Source: VAXT01 sp035318925 (GTDB lineage Bacteria; Actinomycetota; Thermoleophilia; Gaiellales; Gaiellaceae). Taken from it: DNA of 22,925 nt. This document shows, piece after piece, positions 7,188 through 14,373 of this stretch. Position numbers and translations under genes: made by a program. The number at the start of each line of letters is the position of its first letter. Positions within the stretch are counted from its first letter, which is position 1. The notes below the pieces were generated by a model. That model was not told the DNA's origin. It saw only the letters and a program-made list of their open reading frames with translations, and did no database searches. The stretch covers positions 1 to 22,925 of the forward strand of contig DATHDS010000034.1 in the NCBI GenBank assembly GCA_035318925.1, in the 5' to 3' direction.

Positions 7188-7202
7188 CGGCTCTTGTAGC
7201 CG
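7188..7202. promoter_or_regulatory. small dyad upstream of the winged-helix gene
   Basis: CGGCT-CTTGT-AGCCG is a 5-bp inverted repeat 28-42 bp upstream of the GTG at 7160. It contains CTTGTAGC, also found at 6648-6655 before the CD-NTase gene. A shared element before both genes would fit autoregulation by the winged-helix protein. An AT-containing stretch TATCTACATT on the minus strand nearer the start could be a -10 region, but no good -35 is seen. Confidence 0.3.
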
Positions 7203-7260
7203 CTCCTATGCAGTGTGCCGCTACCGCGCCCCCGCAGGCCCGTCGGCCAAAGAGAAAATA

Positions 7261-7344
7261 CCCATTCGGCTAGTCCGTTTTGGCCAGAATGAGCTGTTGC
7301 TGCCCGGGGTGCCGCGACGGTGTCGCAGTTCCCGCATTCTGCGA
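7261..7344 (+). repeat. dispersed repeat R1, copy 1
   Basis: About 80 bp recurs in inverted orientation at 17590-17671. The shared core GAGCTGTTGCTGCCCGGG is identical, and flanking blocks (CCCATTCG, TTGGCC, GTTCCCGC) match with scattered changes and small indels. It sits in the 263-bp gap between the MFS gene and the winged-helix gene, where I see no coding sequence. Confidence 0.7.
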
Positions 7345-7423
7345 CGCGGGTCGTTTCCGCCTCGCGGCCGGAGTTGGAGATGGCATAGAGGCGCGTCCGC
7401 CCTGAGTGGCTCGCGCCGACGAG

Positions 7424-8659
7424 TTACGTTGGGGGTGTTGGGGGCGGCGTTGGTTCTGCATGCAGTCGGCGGATGCTTGGAACCGTCGCCGCGACCAACG
7501 AAACCGCTGCGTTAATCGCTGCCGCGAGGTAGATGGTCTCGACCACTCCGATCTGACCCGCTAAGGGTCCGACGAGGGCGTACCCGATCGGGTTCAACGC
7601 GACCGAGCCCAGCCAGTCGAATGAGCTGAGACGCGAGAGCAGATGCTCCGGTATCTCCCGCTGGAACGTTGTCACCCACAAAATGTCGCCGCTCGTCAAC
7701 CCGGCAGACGCGATGAATCCAGCGAGGCACAGCACCCAGACGGGTGCCGCCGCACCGAGGATCGCCAGAAACCCAGCCGTCGGGAGCATCAGGAGGCAAC
7801 TCGCGAACAGCGGCCGGGCAGGTCGCAGCCGCAGCGAGATCAGTCCGCCTGCGACGGAGCCCGCTGCCTGGAAAGCCAAAATCGCGCCCCACGCACCCGC
7901 ACCGCCCAGGTGCCGCTGAGCGATGACCGGGCCGAGAACGAGGAGTGCGGGAAAAAGCGTCAACTGAAAGAAGCCGAAGCTCGACACCATCACCCACACC
8001 CAGGTGCGAGCTCTGAACTCTCCCCAGCCCTCCCGCAGATCGGCTACGAAGCGCTTCCGCTCCGGTCGATCGGCGCTGGCGATCCGCAGCTGGGCGAGAA
8101 GCGCCCCCGAGACGATAAAGCTGGCGGCGTCTGCGGCCAACGCCCAGCCAGGGTTCGCGACGACCACGATTGCTGCGCCGAGCGCGGGGCCGATCACACG
8201 CATCGTGCTGCGACTGAGATCGGAGAGGGCATTTGCGTGCTGCAGGTGAGCCGGACTTACGGCTTGGGGAACAAGTCCCGTTGACGCCGGCCGCGTGAAC
8301 GCGTTCGCGGTTCCGAAAACGACCTGCAGCAAGGCGACGTTCCAGATCGCCGCGTGGCCGGTGAGAAAGAGCAGGGCGGTGAGCGCCTGCGCTGCGCCGG
8401 TCGTCGCATCCCCCATCACGAGCAACCACTTTCGGGAGACCCGATCAGCCCAGATCCCGCCGAGAAGAAGGAACACGACGATCGGAATCTCGCGGGCCAA
8501 AAAGACGAACCCGAGATCGGACGCGTTACCGATCCTCAGGACGGCGAAGGCGAGAGCGACCTGCGCCATCCCGGAGCCAAGCGACGAAACCGTCGCCGAA
8601 CCGATGATCAAAGCCAGGTTGCGTTCGCGAAGAGCCGCGAGAGAGACGGAGGGCCTCAC
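7424..8659 (-). CDS. MFS transporter (411 aa)
   Basis: This is a major facilitator superfamily protein, probably a 12-TM proton-coupled exporter in the cytoplasmic membrane. Hydrophobic segments fill the length. The loop 2-3 signature is visible as GIWADRVSRK (residues 68-77). The opening segment NLALIIGSATVSSLGSGMAQ and the overall layout resemble the EntS/multidrug-exporter branch (MFS_3). The substrate cannot be read. The start is GTG 8659. The C-terminal tail after the last helix is Pro/Thr-rich (EPTPPPTPPT). It is co-directional with the CBASS-like operon but separated by 263 bp holding a repeat, so it is probably an independent gene. Confidence 0.88.
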   Translation of the reverse strand: MRPSVSLAALRERNLALIIGSATVSSLGSGMAQVALAFAVLRIGNASDLGFVFLAREIPIVVFLLLGGIWADRVSRKWLLVMGDATTGAAQALTALLFLTGHAAIWNVALLQVVFGTANAFTRPASTGLVPQAVSPAHLQHANALSDLSRSTMRVIGPALGAAIVVVANPGWALAADAASFIVSGALLAQLRIASADRPERKRFVADLREGWGEFRARTWVWVMVSSFGFFQLTLFPALLVLGPVIAQRHLGGAGAWGAILAFQAAGSVAGGLISLRLRPARPLFASCLLMLPTAGFLAILGAAAPVWVLCLAGFIASAGLTSGDILWVTTFQREIPEHLLSRLSSFDWLGSVALNPIGYALVGPLAGQIGVVETIYLAAAINAAVSLVAATVPSIRRLHAEPTPPPTPPT

Positions 8660-9012
8660 CCACCCAACATATGACAGTCCGCACGGGCAGAGCAGCGCGC
8701 AAAGCGCCCGTGCCCCCAGCTCCGCTCAAGGGACATTCGTGAACACTGGCCCAGCCCAGCGTCGTCTTTCCGCCAAAGGGCGACATCGCGCGCCGGATCG
8801 AAACCGGGCCGGGTACTTCCACAACCCGCGCTAGCGGCTTCACGTTGGCGCATCTTTTGGCGCACGCTCGGCGGCCTTAATTCCGCAACTGGTGCGGGCT
8901 CACATTCTCGGGTTGGCGCATCGGCGCGTTGGCGAGCCGCGCCAACGAGAGCAGGGCCCCGTTATCCGGCTACCTGGATCGCGGGGTCGCGTGCGAAGCT
9001 ACACAGTAGGCA
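8660..9012. other. intergenic region with hairpin and short repeats
   Basis: I see no supportable gene. A perfect hairpin CGTTGGC-GAGCCGC-GCCAACG lies at 8927-8947. GTTGGCGCATC occurs twice in direct orientation (near 8844 and 8912). A 37-bp block at 8879-8915 is a second copy of repeat R4 (first copy 275-311). No convincing promoter for either flanking gene was found. Confidence 0.45.
8879..8915 (+). repeat. dispersed repeat R4, copy 2
   Basis: Matches 275-311 at 29 of 37 positions without gaps; all eight differences are transitions. The core GCGGGCTCAC is identical. Confidence 0.5.
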
Positions 9013-11541
9013 GTGAGCACAGACTCTGGCAACGTGGGTCTTCGCGACCGACCCGTCAAAGGGTTCGGTTGGGTCCCGGATCTTCCCGACGCGCGGGACT
9101 TCACGTACTCGGCGCCCGAAGATGTCCTGACGAAGCTTCCGAAGAAGGCAGACCTCAGGTCGAAGATGCCGAAGGTCTACGACCAGGGTGAACTCGGCAG
9201 CGCCACGGCGAACGCGATCGCAGCCGCGTTCCAGTTCGAACAGCGCAAGCAGGAGCAGAAGGACTTTATGCCCTCAAGGCTCTTCGTCTACTACAACGAG
9301 CGCGCGCTGATGGGGACGATCGACACGGACAGCGGCGCCATGATTCGGGACGGGATGAAGAGCGTCGCGAAGGTCGGCGTCTGCGCGGAGACGACGTGGC
9401 CGTACGACGTCGCGAAGTTCACCGAGAAGCCGCCGAGGACGGCCTACGTCGAGGGGAAGAAGCACCAGGCGCTCGTCTACCGGCGGGTGCTCGCGAACCT
9501 GCACCAGATGCAGGGCTGCCTCGCGTCCGGCTACCCGTTCGTGTTCGGCTTCTCCGTCTACGAGAGCTTCATGAGCCCGGACGTCGCAAAGACCGGCAAG
9601 GTGCCGCTACCTCCGCGCGGAGAGCAGCTGCTCGGAGGCCACGCCGTGCTTGCTGTCGGCTACGACGATGCAGACCAGTCGTTCATCGTCCGTAACTCGT
9701 GGGGCACGGGCTGGGGGATGAAGGGCTACTGCACGATGCCCTACGGGTACCTCACCGATCCGCAGCTGGCGCGCGACTTCTGGGCGATCTACACCGTCGA
9801 GCCCGACCAGTCCCCGCGCCATACCCTGCCTCCCATGTCTAGCCCGAGCCGCGCGCCCATCTCCGGGTTCGACACGCTCCACTTTCATGCCGTTCAGCCG
9901 GATGCCGGCGCGTCCGCCGACGCCGAGGGCTTTCGTGGCGTTCGCGCGTCAGGGTTCGCGACCGACGAGGCTGCGGCGCGGTTCTACCTTGACCAGATAC
10001 TGGCTCCACGTCCCGGCGAGGAGTTCCGTGACATCGTGGCGTCGGAGGAGCCCGCACGGGTACCGGGTCTCACGCTCCTCGACGTCCAGCGCTCGCCTGT
10101 CGCCGAAAACCGCGTGGTGCGATTCCGTCAGGCGCATCGGGGTGTCCCAGTCTTCGGGTCGCGGGTCGTCGTCGAGCTCGGCGCCGCGCAGGAGTTCGTC
10201 TCCGCCGATCTGAAGACCGGGCGCGTGGAAGTCGACGCCGTGGCGGGGCTTGCGCCCGCAGACGCCGTCGCGCACCTCATCGACGCGCTCGAGATGGAGA
10301 CCTTCACGCCGGCGAAAGCACCCGCGCTCGTCTTCTTCGACGTCGGTGGCGGCAAGCTCGTCCTCGCTTACCTGGTCGAAGACGTCCCGGCGCGTCCGCC
10401 TGAAGCGTGGGCGGAGGCCAAGCCGCCAGCCGATTTCCGAGCAGTGGCGCTCGACGCCGAAGAGCCCGAAGCCTACAACTACTTCGTCGACGCCACGAAC
10501 GGCGAGATCCTCTTCTCCTATCCATCGGGGCCGACGCTTGATATCGCGAGCGTGTGCCGCGGCGTCGACGACCTCGGCGAGTATTGCGAATTCTCCGGTC
10601 GGAAGCTTGGCGGCGCCTTCGAGATGGTCGATCCGGATCGGCTCGTCACCACGCATGACATCCAGTTCGGGGAAATCGACGGGGCACCCACACCGCCGCC
10701 TGTCGCAGCGCCCGGCGCCAACTGGGGGGAGAGCAACCGCGCCGCGGTCTCGGCCCACGTCAACGCGACGCGTGTGCACGATTTTTATGAGGCGGTGTTG
10801 CATCGGGACGGCATCGACGGGAAGGGGATGGCGCTGGTTTCCGTCGTCAACTGCACCCGTGCTGGGCTTCCTGCGCCGCCTGAGTGGATCAACGCACAAT
10901 GGCGCCCGAAGGAAGGGCGCATGGTCTACGGGCAGCGGCACCTCGGGAACGGTGCGTTCCAGAGCCTCGCCACCTTCCTCGACGTCATCGCGCACGAACT
11001 CACGCACGGCGTTACGTCACACACCGCAGCACTCGTCTACCTGGCCGAGCCCGGTGCGCTCAACGAGTCGATGTCAGACATTTTCGGTGTGATCGTCAAC
11101 AACTGGTACCTGCGCGGCGAGGCGTCGAACGTAGACGACTGGGGCTGGGAAATCGGGCCGGGCCTCGGCAGCGGCGGGGAGCCGCTCCGCGACGCGAGCC
11201 AGCCGACGCGATGCGGGTGCCCCGATCACATGCGCGACTATCGCGTCGTCGACTACGACCTCGGTGGCGTGCACATCAATTCGGGGATCCACACGCTTGC
11301 GGCGGTCAATGTCCTGCGTAGCACTGACCCTGCCGGCGCCAGGCACTTCACACCCCGTGAGGTTGCCGGGCTCTACTACTCGACGCTCCAGCGCCTCACC
11401 GCACAGGCCACCTTCGCCGAGGCGCGCAAGCAGCTGCGCGACGTCGTCGCGAGTCGCTACGCGGGATTCCCCGAGGAGGCGGCCGCAAAGGTCGCAGCCG
11501 TCGACGCGGCCTATGATGCCGTCGGCATCGCCCCCCCGTGA
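9013..11541 (+). CDS. papain-like (catalytic Cys lost) / FTP / thermolysin M4 fusion protease, 842 aa
   Basis: Residues about 15-265 are a C1A papain fold. The oxyanion Gln58 (YDQGELGSATANA), His210 (LLGGHAVLAVGY) and Asn228 (IVRNSWGTGWGMKGY) are present, but the nucleophile position is Ala64 (codon GCC at 9202-9204) where the family has Cys. A linker follows, then an FTP propeptide-like domain (about 350-410; FRQAHRGVPVFGSRVVVEL), a segment YFVDATNGEILFSYPSG, and an M4 peptidase domain (about 550-842). The M4 domain has intact zinc ligands HELTH (661-665) and NESMSD with Glu685, plus GVHINSGIH near the C-terminus. So the metalloprotease should be active and the papain part should be a binding or inhibitory module. 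The start is GTG 9013. No signal peptide is visible, although M4 enzymes are usually exported. It has no operon partner. Confidence 0.9.
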   Translation: MSTDSGNVGLRDRPVKGFGWVPDLPDARDFTYSAPEDVLTKLPKKADLRSKMPKVYDQGELGSATANAIAAAFQFEQRKQEQKDFMPSRLFVYYNERALMGTIDTDSGAMIRDGMKSVAKVGVCAETTWPYDVAKFTEKPPRTAYVEGKKHQALVYRRVLANLHQMQGCLASGYPFVFGFSVYESFMSPDVAKTGKVPLPPRGEQLLGGHAVLAVGYDDADQSFIVRNSWGTGWGMKGYCTMPYGYLTDPQLARDFWAIYTVEPDQSPRHTLPPMSSPSRAPISGFDTLHFHAVQPDAGASADAEGFRGVRASGFATDEAAARFYLDQILAPRPGEEFRDIVASEEPARVPGLTLLDVQRSPVAENRVVRFRQAHRGVPVFGSRVVVELGAAQEFVSADLKTGRVEVDAVAGLAPADAVAHLIDALEMETFTPAKAPALVFFDVGGGKLVLAYLVEDVPARPPEAWAEAKPPADFRAVALDAEEPEAYNYFVDATNGEILFSYPSGPTLDIASVCRGVDDLGEYCEFSGRKLGGAFEMVDPDRLVTTHDIQFGEIDGAPTPPPVAAPGANWGESNRAAVSAHVNATRVHDFYEAVLHRDGIDGKGMALVSVVNCTRAGLPAPPEWINAQWRPKEGRMVYGQRHLGNGAFQSLATFLDVIAHELTHGVTSHTAALVYLAEPGALNESMSDIFGVIVNNWYLRGEASNVDDWGWEIGPGLGSGGEPLRDASQPTRCGCPDHMRDYRVVDYDLGGVHINSGIHTLAAVNVLRSTDPAGARHFTPREVAGLYYSTLQRLTAQATFAEARKQLRDVVASRYAGFPEEAAAKVAAVDAAYDAVGIAPP

Positions 11542-11608
11542 GCCGGACAAGGCGACGACGAGGACCACCCGACAACGGCCTACGTCAACATCCGCCCTTT
11601 CCGGCTCC

Positions 11609-11624
11609 CTAGGAGGGTTTGGCG
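11609..11624 (-). repeat. repeat R3, copy 1
   Basis: CTAGGAGGGTTTGGCG here is the exact reverse complement of 12292-12307. The two copies face each other across the 49-aa gene. Confidence 0.55.
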
Positions 11625-11680
11625 GAGAAACGGGCTGGGTCTACGTCGCATAACCAAGCCCTTCTCGGAGCCGATTACCG

Positions 11681-11697
11681 CTCTTAGCGACAACCAG
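11681..11697 (+). repeat. short R2-like block
   Basis: CTCTTAGCGACAACCAG closely matches the 3' part of repeat R2 (12369-12386 and 22788-22805), with a one-base deletion and changes in the centre. Confidence 0.35.
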
Positions 11698-11750
11698 GTA
11701 CATCCGACCCCAGCGGTGAATATGTCCTCTGCACCACTTCTCGTGTCTCC

Positions 11751-11783
11751 GGGGGCCGTGGCGGTGGGGACCGTTCGGCCCCC
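11751..11783. other. strong two-part hairpin upstream of the 49-aa gene
   Basis: The outer stem is GGGGGCCG (11751-11758) with CGGCCCCC (11776-11783). The inner stem is CGGT-GGGG-ACCG. Together they give about 12 bp in a 33-base element. No T-tract follows on either strand, so it is better read as a structured leader than as an intrinsic terminator. Confidence 0.45.
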
Positions 11784-11876
11784 AAACACCGTCCGCCCCG
11801 CTGTCTAGAGTCGTACGGCTCGATCTTCCCCGAGTCATGGATCGAGCCAATTGACACGAGAAGGGAGGTGAAAGAC

Positions 11877-12026
11877 TTGAAGGTCCCGCCGTTCCACTCC
11901 AAGGTCACGCTGGACGTGCATCACAACAACGACCAGTGCAAGACCGGCGACAACATCGAGCCGTACAACAAGGTCGCTGGAACAGGCGGTCTGCCGCTCT
12001 GCAAGGAGTGTGCGGGCCTCAGCTAG
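11877..12026 (+). CDS. 49-aa Cys/His-rich small protein
   Basis: The frame starts at TTG 11877, 8 bases after GGGAGGTGA (11863-11871), an almost perfect Shine-Dalgarno site; the in-frame GTG 11868 lies inside that site and is a poor start. The product begins MKVPPFHSKVTLDVHHNNDQ and has His-His (14-15), Cys20, then GTGGLPLCKECAGLS at the end with Cys42-x2-Cys45. The spaced C...CxxC plus HH suggests a single small zinc-ribbon-like fold. The sequence reads as a compact conserved protein, but I do not know its family or role. The strong ribosome site supports real expression. Confidence 0.55.
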   Translation: MKVPPFHSKVTLDVHHNNDQCKTGDNIEPYNKVAGTGGLPLCKECAGLS

Positions 12027-12195
12027 CAACGAAACGCTAGCTCCCAGTAAGGGCCACAGGGCTCCCCGTCCGCGATCTGCCAGTACCGTCGCAGGTTCTG
12101 TGCGGGGAGCCCGTGTTTTAGGGCTATGTCGAGCGCTCGGAAACCCTCGCTCCGGTCGCCGTAGAACCTGATGATCGGCTCATCCCACAGCGAGG
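12023..12195 (-). pseudogene. protein-like remnant without a start codon
   Basis: On the minus strand an open frame ends with TAG at 12023-12025, overlapping the 49-aa gene stop in convergent orientation. It reads LWDEPIIRFYGDRSEG, FRALDIALKHGLPAQNLRRY, WQIADGEPCGPYWELAFRC. Composition and third-position G/C look like real protein. Upstream it runs into a stop near 12246 with no ATG/GTG start, so it is a 3' fragment or needs a frameshift. Family not recognised. Confidence 0.3.
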
Positions 12196-12291
12196 GACGC
12201 GATGCGCCTACGCCGCGTCGGGCAAATCGTGTCCTCCTGGTTGCCTATGGCTCACTATCCCCCGAATCGGAGCCGTCCGACGAGTTTTTTG

Positions 12292-12307
12292 CGCCAAACC
12301 CTCCTAG
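12292..12307 (+). repeat. repeat R3, copy 2
   Basis: CGCCAAACCCTCCTAG is the exact reverse complement of 11609-11624. Confidence 0.55.
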
Positions 12308-12347
12308 CCCGACGGCGGCCTACGCTCAACATAGGAGCTCCACTCGA

Positions 12348-12388
12348 GGGCGCCGTGTCGCTTTCCGGCTCTTGTGCGACAACCAGAG
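12348..12388 (+). repeat. dispersed repeat R2, copy 1
   Basis: This 41-bp block aligns without gaps to 22767-22807 with 38 of 41 identities and in the same orientation. It includes GGGCGCCGTGTCG and GCGACAACCAGAG. Confidence 0.75.
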
Positions 12389-12622
12389 TGCCGGGCTCCG
12401 CCACGGCGCGATGACGAACGCGTGCCTGTCGGAGGACGACAGAGCGACACGACGAATCGACGCGACGTCCGAGCGTGAGACGGCGCTCGCGTTACAGAAT
12501 GTGAGCACGACGTGCGCCCCTATTCGCGTGCGAACCGCCTCGCAGAGCCGAATACCCGCCGACCCGCCCCGAATACGCATCGACCCGATGTAACGCCGAC
12601 TGCTGAGCCGGGCTGCGAGTTC

Positions 12623-12838
12623 ATGCGCCTGTTCACGCACTTCCGCTTCCGCGGCCACACGAAGACGCCCACCACGCATCCGGCGCCGGGCCCGGGAGTG
12701 ACGACTGCGCAGCTGGCGCCGAGCACCAAGGCGAGGGGGACGCTCTACCTCAAGGATGACGACAGCTGGGCGCGCGGCTTCTACGTCAAGGACTCGCCGC
12801 GCGAGAAGGAACGACTGCTCTTCCGAGCTCAGCCCTAA
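12623..12838 (+). CDS. possible small basic protein (71 aa)
   Basis: The frame from ATG 12623 encodes MRLFTHFRFRGHTKTPTTHP and ends with GTLYLKDDDSWARGFYVKDS plus a short charged tail. The C-terminal half looks protein-like. No good ribosome site precedes the ATG, and the frame is open further upstream, so it may be a 3' remnant. Family not recognised. Confidence 0.25.
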   Translation: MRLFTHFRFRGHTKTPTTHPAPGPGVTTAQLAPSTKARGTLYLKDDDSWARGFYVKDSPREKERLLFRAQP

Positions 12839-12930
12839 CCGGCAGCCGGCGACATCGACCGGCCCAGCCACCTCGCTGACAACTCGTCAGGCGGCGCTAA
12901 CTCGACGGTGAACAGCGTCAGCTGCATCCC

Positions 12931-13290
12931 GTGCTCAAGCCGCTGTTCGGTGAGGGTCAGCCTCACCATGTCGACCATCTAACCGCGTTCACGGCCGAAT
13001 CGTTCGGCGGCCCGGACCGCTTTACTTGTGAGCTGGGCGGCTTCACCGCGTTGATCGCGGTCCATCGGCACCTCAAGATCACCGACCAGCAGCGCCAGAG
13101 GTTCGTCGAGCTGTACATGGCGGCGCTTGACGAGGCCGGCATGCCCGAGGACGAGCCGTTTCGCGACGCAGTCCGCTCGCACGTGGAGTTCGGCTCCAGG
13201 GTCGCCATGCAGAACTCGAACGCCGAGAGCAACGACGAACTGCACCCGTTGCGAGAGGTTCCCCGCTGGAGCTGGGCGGGCGACGACTAG
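12931..13290 (+). pseudogene. group II truncated hemoglobin, missing its N-terminus
   Basis: The 119 codons match the group II (trHbO) pattern of actinobacteria: LTAFTAESFGGPDRFTCELG, then FTALIAVHRHLKITDQQRQR with the proximal His in VHRH, then VELYMAALDEAGMPEDEPFR, RSHVEFGSRVAMQNSNAES and the typical end LHPLREVPRWSWAG. The first helix of the globin, which carries the usual GG and FY motifs, is missing: in frame upstream only RQLHPVLKPLF-like residues precede GTG 12931, and a TAA stands at 12898-12900. No ribosome site precedes the GTG. It is therefore probably a decayed gene, although a shortened heme protein cannot be excluded. Confidence 0.65.
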
Positions 13291-13301
13291 TTCAATGGCA
13301 C

Positions 13302-13499
13302 GGCGAGCGCCGACCGTACTTGCCGGTCGAGCGCGGAATCGAGCGAGGTGACCTTCGGCTCGACGTGGATCCAGAACTCGCCCATGAGCTTCTCTTCGGG
13401 CCCGTCTACTACCGCCTCCTGCTCAGCGGCGCTCCGCTCGACAGGAAGCTCGCCAAGCGCATCGTCGACGCAGTGCTCCCCGCGCTCGAAGCAAACTGA
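13302..13499 (+). pseudogene. C-terminal remnant of a TetR-family regulator
   Basis: An open frame ending at TGA 13497-13499 reads VERGIERGDLRLDVDPELAH, ELLFGPVYYRLLLSGAPLDR and KLAKRIVDAVLPALEAN. This is the last ligand-binding-domain helix pair typical of TetR_C proteins (GxLRxDVDPELA, LxGPxYYRLL, P-L). The DNA-binding half is absent; the fragment begins directly after the hemoglobin remnant, so a deletion joined the two. Confidence 0.6.
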
Positions 13500-13926
13500 C
13501 CGAGCATGAGTTCTGTGGGTCTCGCCTTGAACCGTGATCGCTGACGGACACCAGATCCCGCCGGCCAACGACGCGGCAACGGCGCGGGTCGCGGCCAGCT
13601 GAGCACTGTCTCAGCGGCAACTCGTCTTCGGGGGAACCAAGCTCACGGGTTGGAGCTCAGCCGCACACACGCATGATGAGACGCGCCTCATTCGCGTACC
13701 AGCCCACGTCGGCAGTTCCCGAGTCCTGTTTCGACGCGCGATCGACGATGCCCGTCGTCGGTGATCGGATGTCCAGCGTTAGAGAGTTCTCGGGCAGCAG
13801 AAGGGCAGCAAACGTCTCAAATCGAGCCTACGCAATCGTGCACAAATCAGCTGGCGCGGCCCGCAGGGCCGCATGAAGAGAGCGATTGCGCGTCACTCGT
13901 CGCCAATCGTCGTATCGGAGGAACAA
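13500..13926. other. stretch without a gene, with two hairpins
   Basis: Two clean hairpins are seen: GCTGAG-CACTGT-CTCAGC at 13598-13615 and GCGGCCC-GCA-GGGCCGC at 13856-13872. The second is just upstream of the tRNA-Asp remnant. The short plus-strand frames here show no domain. Confidence 0.4.
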
Positions 13927-13970
13927 GCCTGTCACGCCGGAGGTCGCGGGTTCGAGTCCCGTCGCTCCCG
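13927..13970 (+). other. 3' part of tRNA-Asp (GTC), probable attachment-site scar
   Basis: From GCCTGTCACGCCGG (anticodon GTC, 3' anticodon stem) through AGGTCGCGGGTTCGAGTCCC (variable loop and T-arm) to GTCGCTCCCG (3' acceptor strand), the sequence is that of the last 44 bases of a tRNA-Asp. The T-arm stem GCGGG/CCCGT with loop TTCGAGT is intact. The 5' half is missing: before GCCTGTCAC the bases do not pair with the 3' anticodon stem beyond GC, and no GGGAGCG acceptor strand is found upstream. Tyrosine integrases use exactly this region as att core, so this is a candidate attL/attR or an integration scar. Confidence 0.65.
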
Positions 13971-14214
13971 TAGAAAATCCCTGCAAAAACGACGATCTTG
14001 TTGTCTTACCCGAGAACGTGATCGCGCGCTCGGGCAGCAAACGATCAAAAAGCGCGACGCGTGCGGAGCCGTCATCGGCGCCGAAGTCGACGCGAACCTG
14101 TCCGGATCGTGATGCTTCTTCATCCAATGGAGGTCGCGGATGCGATCGTCACCTGACCTCCGGCGTGTCATCGGCCGCGTCCGGCGTGAGCTATGCAGTA
14201 GAGCGTGTTCACAG

Positions 14215-14306
14215 CTCGCCAATCTCCCCTCCCCCGGGAGGCAGGCGAACACCAGCCTCTAATCGGCCTCCAATTTGCGGCGCAGCCGCTGGACTGCTAC
14301 CTGCAT
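14215..14306 (-). pseudogene. OmpR-type winged-helix remnant
   Basis: On the minus strand MQVAVQRLRRKLEAD (from 14306) is followed by an in-frame TAG (14259-14261) and then RLVFACLPGEGRLAS. This matches the end of OmpR/PhoB DNA-binding domains, where a recognition helix VxRLRRKLE is followed by a hairpin with GxGYRL. The stop in the middle, the changed GY and the lack of any receiver domain mark it as a fragment. Confidence 0.35.
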
Positions 14307-14373
14307 CGCCTTTGTGGATCAGCGAACACCTGGCAAAGGATGGGTTTCACGTAGCGCGCTGGGCGGGTTGACC

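Larger units (their letters stand above)
11542..11876. other. intergenic leader region with repeats and hairpin
   Basis: It holds no gene I can support. From left to right it contains R3 (11609-11624), a short R2-like block (11681-11697) and a strong hairpin (11751-11783). TTGACA at 11851-11856 lies too close to the ribosome site of the next small gene to serve as its -35. Confidence 0.45.

Noticed and set aside
7643..8284. 213-codon plus frame inside the MFS gene
   Set aside because: Charged, repetitive composition antisense to TM helices; not a real protein.
9949..11007. 352-codon minus frame
   Set aside because: Antisense to the FTP/M4 region with clear protease motifs on the plus strand; its own sequence shows no domain.
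12326..12871. 181-codon minus frame
   Set aside because: Part of it runs through repeat R2 and the rest is compositionally odd; I could not match a domain with confidence.
13927..13970. Complete tRNA gene
   Set aside because: The D-arm and 5' acceptor strand are missing; the same holds for the tRNA-Val stretch at 17083-17134.
13828..14127. Minus frame containing GATGLEPATSGVTG
   Set aside because: This string is a familiar artefact of reading tRNA 3' ends antisense; it supports the tRNA-Asp remnant rather than a protein.
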